A program made the translations under genes and the position numbers. Shown piece after piece: positions 58,705-64,000 of a stretch of 64,000 nt of DNA. A model generated the notes under the pieces. The model saw nothing but the letters and a program-made list of their open reading frames with translations, was not told the origin of the DNA and searched no databases. Position 1 is the stretch's first letter. Each line of letters opens with the position of its first letter. Source of the stretch: Datnioides undecimradiatus (taxonomy: Eukaryota; Chordata; Actinopteri; Lobotiformes; Datnioididae). Location of the stretch: contig WARS01000014.1 in assembly GCA_008933995.1 (NCBI GenBank), positions 8,603,192 through 8,667,191 of the forward strand, in the 5' to 3' direction.

Positions 58705-58741
<37 letters not shown>
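58705..58741. repeat. (CA)18 microsatellite
   Basis: Perfect CA run preceded by CACACACGCACACATGCGCGTG, giving a long alternating purine-pyrimidine tract. Confidence 0.95.
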
Positions 58742-58743
<2 letters not shown>

Positions 58744-61700
58744 GACCTGAAAGCAGGCAGCAGAGAAGCTATCAGAGACTCACCTGTAATGAATTCACAA
58801 ATCAAATCAGCATCGACTGGAAACAGATGGTGGTGGAATCGTATCAATCCTTAGTTCGAGAGACAGTGAGTGTGTACGTGCGCAACGCATGCATGTCTAG
58901 GGTGGCCCTGAGAGGCAGAGATGAACATTGAACCAACTTATGTTTAATTGGATGTACCTCAGCTTACAGGGCTGGCCCGATCCTCTCAGAAATGTATTAG
59001 CATTGGTAAGAATCAATACCCTGTGCAGGCTGCTCGTTGAAATGCAGACTTATTTGCTCAGCATGCATGCAGAAGCACCCATCAGAGGCACTTAAATGTT
59101 TACCACGGCCGCCCTCGATCAGACACTGACCCTGTAGTGGTGCTACAGCCAACACGACATCATTACTAATTCACACATGATCACAGCAAAAAGAGGTAAA
59201 CATTAAGCATGACTGTCATTCTTTTTCTCATTCAAATGTTCAAATTTCAGTAGTTGGAAACAGGTAGCTGTGGCAGTTGCATGGGCCTGCCACGCTGGTT
59301 CAATTACATGTCTTACTGTCACAGCTAAACAGGTCAGAGCCACCATTAATGTTGTCTCTTCCTGCCATGACAATTCAAAATGTCTGCAGTGCGAAAGGCC
59401 TGTCCTGGTGCGCAAAGCTGCAATAGGTTCATTGATCCAAATATACTATAAGGAAAAGGAGAAACACACCCAATGCAACTGCAGTGCTCAGCAAGTACAA
59501 GTGTTTTCTAAGAACAGCTGTAAAACATGACATGCCCAGACACAAACAGTGTTCGCCAAACTGGTTTGAAAAGTAAATAGAATAGAAAAGTGAAGGTCGT
59601 GACCCCTTTTTCTACATGTACCACATATTTTATGGAAGTATGATTGATAAACGTTGATCATTCTGCGTTGCCAAGGAAACACTTGATTGCAATTACAATA
59701 TTTCAGTCTGGGACAGAGTTAGAAACTCTTTTTAAAATGCTTCACTGTGCTTTGTGAATGGAGATAGCGTTGACTGGCTGCTCTGCAGACAGAGTGTGCT
59801 GTCCGGAAGTGCAACTGGATGCTCTGTCAAACTGTTTGGTGTGCCTGTAATCATGTCAATTAATAATGATTATGTTTTGATGCTGTTGCATTTGGAGCCT
59901 GGAGTTGCAGCTTATTAATAACCTAAAGCAGAGGACTTGATCATGCAGAACAAATAAAATAACACTTCCCCTGATTTGTGTGAATCTATGAGTCATTAAC
60001 ATATAACTAATGGTGTGTAAACTGTGAACCACGAGCTTAACTGCTTACACCAGCCTACACCAACCTTAATTGCTAGCTTTTACCTTTGGTCAACATGGAT
60101 TTGTTTAACCATAAACATGTTTTTTTTTTTTTTACATGTATGAGACATGAACCTGATTAAATCTGATGTCTGGTACAGCTCTGACTGCTCTGCTCAAGTT
60201 TAATCATGGTAACCAACAGCACTGCCCTGATCTAAAAGCACAAAGAGGGAATCTTCTATTGAAGCACATTGTTATACCTCCACTGACTTGTAAATATACA
60301 GCATAATTCATAGACTCATTAAATGCTTTAGTTTATATGGTTCCCCGTGACATTTAAAAACCCACATAACTGTGCAAATCAGCCACATTTCAGAAACTCT
60401 TTCTAAAAAGGTTTGATAAATAGACGACGCAACCGTGTGAAAAGTTGACCCTTTCTCTTGAAACAGTAACAGCACCGGGTAATTGGATGGACCACTGTCA
60501 CCGAGAAAGATTCTTTGAAATATATCACTGTAATGGAGCCAGTACCCTGCAGCTGAACCTGCTGAGCTGTCCTGTGTAAATGCTGCATTCAGGCCCGCAG
60601 TTATTAAGCGATGTGTTGGCTTCATCGAGGCATGTAGCTCCAGGTAGCAGGTCTACTCCGCTTCTCAGCTCGTTATTCTAACACACAACCTGAATAAAGG
60701 TAAAGCAAACACACAAATGTGGTTTGTTTGAATGTAGTACTGTATTTACTTACAAGGAGAAATATTAATATGGATATTAGCCATATTAATATTTATGTTA
60801 ACTATATTTTGGAGATATGTCTTTAATCCTCTAAATAAATAATGCAAACTATGCAGGTGAAACTGTATTTAACCTCATGAATGCAGGCATTATATATCCT
60901 GTTTTAATGTGGTCACATCAGGAAGCAGCACAGCCTTTTTGTGCATCATTGGTGGACACAGTGACTCCTGACTGGACGATAAATTCAATAGACAGTTAGA
61001 CATTGTCGGGAAACCTACTTGTTGACCACCATTCTCATGTCTGTGCATGGAGTCAATTAGCTTTGCATAAAGAGAGAAGGCAATGCGAAGCAAGTACCGT
61101 CTTTGTTAGGCAGGTGCAGCAACATCATAGTCTATGTTTGCTGCAAAGAAATTGTTCTAGTGCACACTCCCTGTGGAACAACTTGCGGTTTGGGTTTGTG
61201 CATGGATAAATCAATGAGACACATGTTTATAAGTCAACTCAAAAGCGGTTTGTTGACATATTTATGATCTTTGGACCTTGCAGACAAGCTGCTTGTGCTA
61301 AGCTAATCATCTTCCAGAGGGCCATCAATCTCAGTCTTAGGGAAAACAGAAATGAGCTCATTTCCCCAAATGAGCTATTTCTTTAACACAATTCAAGTTC
61401 ATATTTGTACAGTCCAATCAAAACTGAATGTGTCGCAACTGTCCCTTGGAGCAGCCGGTGCTTTGCAGAGCAGGATTATACAGTCTGGATGGTTCTACAC
61501 AGGTAACCCTTTAAAACTCACCGTCAAGACATTTTGGTCGAAACAAATTTGCATGACAAGACAAACCAAAGGCACACTCTGACAAAACTGTGTACAAATT
61601 AACCCCTGCTTGTTGAAACAAATCTATAGAGATACAATCCCTTAAAATAGATTAATTGTACTTTAAAACTTGGTATTGGTAGTTGGTCCTTGGATTGGTA

Positions 61701-63205
61701 TATCTTCCTGTCATAGTTCCAGGTGAAACATACTGTCTAAAGCGCAAAAGAACACACTTAAAACCTGTTTTAAGAAGGAATAAGAAATTAGAATTGACTT
61801 ATCAATAAATATGAAATAAGGACCACCTATAAACAACAAAAAACAAGACACTACAAAATATATTACAAAAATTATGTACAGCTGAATTTTCAAAATATAA
61901 AAACTAGCTACAGTGGCAGGCACCTCACCATGCAGGTTTTGATGTAGTTATGATGAACACTCTTGTCTCATTTAATAAGAGAGAGACCCCATGTCAGCAT
62001 CTTTTTACATGCCACCGCGTGCTTGTAACAGCAGTATTAACCTAAGACAACATGCAAAATGCAGCAGCATCAACTTTTCCACCCCAGCATAGGCTGCAGA
62101 ACACTTGTTGCTTGATGTAGCTTACCTAATTTCCTCAGGCAATGTTTCCTACAGTCTGGATTCCTTGCAGCGAAAGCCTGATTATCTTTGGTTCTGCGCA
62201 TGCAGCGCTGGACGCCCAGGAGGACACAGCCTGAGGATACATGAGGAAAGAAAACTGGTTTTCTTGCAGGAACTGCTGCTGGCAACAAGAAGTTTTCTTC
62301 AAAAACATCAGCATGATGGGTATTGATAATACATCAGAGATCTGCTTTCGCTTCTTAAAGTAAATACATCTCTGCATACAGTTTAAATTCTAGTGGGGTA
62401 GTGTTTACAGCAGCTTAACCCTCCAAAAAATAAAACTCCTATTTATTTTAGAACCCTCACAACATGTAAAACTCAGGAATTCCTCATGTTCGAAAACATT
62501 GTTGGAAAAGTTCTGATAAATTCAGACATTTGTTGGTTTGCATTTCAGCCGCTTTTAGTTGAATCCTTTCCTGTTCTCAGCCGTCAATAAAAACCACCAG
62601 CGAGGGGATTCCAATGAAAGATTTATTTTGCTTTGACTAGTACTGAAAGCACAATCAAGAAACAGACAGATTAACAAAATGTTTGCTGTCACTTTCATTG
62701 GATTTTGCAGCCTAAATCTGCATCTGCTGAGCACCTGATTAACAAAGACAGCAGTTCATTGCGCAATCTGCTCCTGAACTAAAACATCTCAACCAAACAG
62801 AAGCAGTTTTTCTCAGTGTATTGATGGTTAAATTCAGATTCAAGTTCAAGGAGCACAAATCAAACAGTCCATCCACTATTTATTCGTATGTGAGTCATCA
62901 GATACTGAGTTCATCAACACTAGCCTTCTGTAAGTTGTGTTTGATATACATACTGTACAAAAGCCTATGATTCATTCAAATGTGTTTGCCCACTACATTG
63001 TCTGTGGCTCTAACATCCCATCTGCACTCTGCTTACAGCTGCTCTTTAGCAAAGCATATTCCCCATAAAACTGACCATCAAATATTGCACGACCTTAGTA
63101 AATCTAGCAGAATACTTTGTCATCTCCTTGAATATTAGCGTGATTCCTCCTTAATACATATGCAATGAGAGGGTGAGACCACATTTTTTTTTTTTTCTTC
63201 ACCAG
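58742..63205. other. Gene-free tract
   Basis: No transposon or exon recognised. A block at 59030-59115 (GCATGCATGCAGAAGC, TACCACGGCCGCCCTCGATC) has CpG retention. A T-run lies at about 60120-60132. Confidence 0.35.
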
Positions 63206-63467
63206 GTTTAGTGTGAGCCGAGCAGGTCATCCACCTATCGGAGGATCGGCAGATCAAACCTGGCTCCTCTGGGCTGCATGCCAAAGTGTCCTTGAGCAAG
63301 ATACTGAACCCCGAATTGCTCCCAATGCTTTGCCATCGGTTTGAGAATGAGTATATGAATGTTCCAATGAAGCAGACATCAGTGTATGAATGTGGTGTGA
63401 ATGGCTGAAGCACCTTGAGTAGTCAGACGACTAGAAAAGTGCTCTATAAGTACAGTCCATTTACCAT
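63206..63467 (+). mobile_element. tRNA-derived SINE, teleost type
   Basis: Seen: a diverged tRNA-like head (GTGTGAGCCGAGCAGG as a decayed A box; CGGCAGATCAAACCTGGC, 63246-63263, as a decayed B box GGTTCGATCC), then the conserved body AAGTGTCCTTGAGCAAGATA, ACTGAACCCCGAATTGCTCC, TGTATGAATGTGGTGTGAAT, and the tail GAAAAGTGCTCTATAAGTAC with CAGTCCATTTACCATT. Known: this body is widespread in percomorphs as a SINE mobilised by LINE machinery. Internal promoter boxes are degraded, so this copy is probably silent. Confidence 0.75.
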
Positions 63468-64000
63468 TCAGCTACACAGCTGGCAATCAATACTCACGGT
63501 CAAAAGTCCTAAGCTGGGGATTTCCTCATTCAACACAGAGCACTCCACCTGAAGAAACATCTGCATAAAGTGGTCATCATGTCTGAAAACTGCAATGAGT
63601 CCCGAAACTGCTCTTGCTCTGGCTTTCTGGACCTGCCCCACGTTTAACCACGGTCATAAATATAATGGCATATCTGAAAAGAACAAATCTGTACAAGTAA
63701 ACAAATTCTGTCCACTCAAGGACATGGACGCAGCTATCATTTCTGAACAAGACCTCCGTTTGTCCCGGAAGGCCAAATATAGATGACCAATATTTCAGTA
63801 CAATAGAGTATATGTCCTTTCAGGGCCTACTTCTCTAAACTATGGTTGGAAATGCAGTGAAAGCACATTAAAACAACAGAAACTCTGGTAATGAAGTTAA
63901 GATAAGAGTGAAGCAAGGTTAGCGCAGTATGTGTGAAAAGGAGCTTAATGGCTTTAATCTGAAAGCTGACATTGGTTTCAGAGGGAGACTACTGCAGAGT
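63468..64000. other. No recognisable feature
   Basis: The frame at 63595-63786 has no domain and lies just after the SINE. The window ends in unique-looking DNA. Confidence 0.4.

Noticed and set aside
63135-63413. 92-codon minus-strand frame
   Set aside because: Antisense shadow of the SINE body.

Overview
The window reads as vertebrate nuclear DNA from a ray-finned fish, probably a percomorph. The grounds are AT-leaning DNA with almost no long open frames, dense (CA/TG)n microsatellites, and a repeat population typical of teleosts: a Tc1-type transposon, a piggyBac relic, L2-type LINE fragments with an ATGG tail, a tRNA-derived SINE, a solo LTR, and dispersed fish repeats. No prokaryotic genes, tRNA or rRNA genes, or CRISPR arrays were seen.

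Layout. 1-7.8 kb: single-copy-looking DNA with a CpG-dense patch (600-1030), a G-quadruplex motif near 3.4 kb, a fish dispersed repeat near 6.05-6.42 kb and a local duplication (6768 / 7203). 7.8-10 kb: a nearly complete Tc1/mariner element (7847-9060, perfect 29-bp inverted repeats, TA target duplication) with a 280-codon DD34E transposase frame whose N-terminus is broken, followed by LINE endonuclease and reverse-transcriptase scraps. 10-18.4 kb: a second CpG-rich patch, an octamer-bearing AT-rich block and an L2 3' tail. 18.4-19.1 kb: a solo LTR with a 5-bp target duplication. 20.7-27.1 kb and 34.7-48.5 kb: AT/homeobox-motif-rich blocks that look like conserved noncoding elements, including two pairs of diverged duplicates, each pair about 1.7 kb apart. 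32.6-35 kb: six (TG/CA)n arrays around one convincing 51-nt exon candidate (33191-33241). 37.6 kb: an antisense LINE reverse-transcriptase relic. 50.4-55 kb: a mosaic of one dispersed fish repeat and a piggyBac relic with two sets of inverted ends. 55-64 kb: mostly featureless, with a (CA)n array and a SINE at the right end.

My overall reading (inference) is a gene-poor regulatory stretch or very large intron of a developmental gene, with duplicated enhancer-like blocks and old transposons. Apart from the transposase frame and the small exon candidate, I found no host protein-coding sequence I can defend. The most interesting leads are the duplicated noncoding blocks, the exon with a UG-repeat at its donor site, and the double-ended piggyBac structure.
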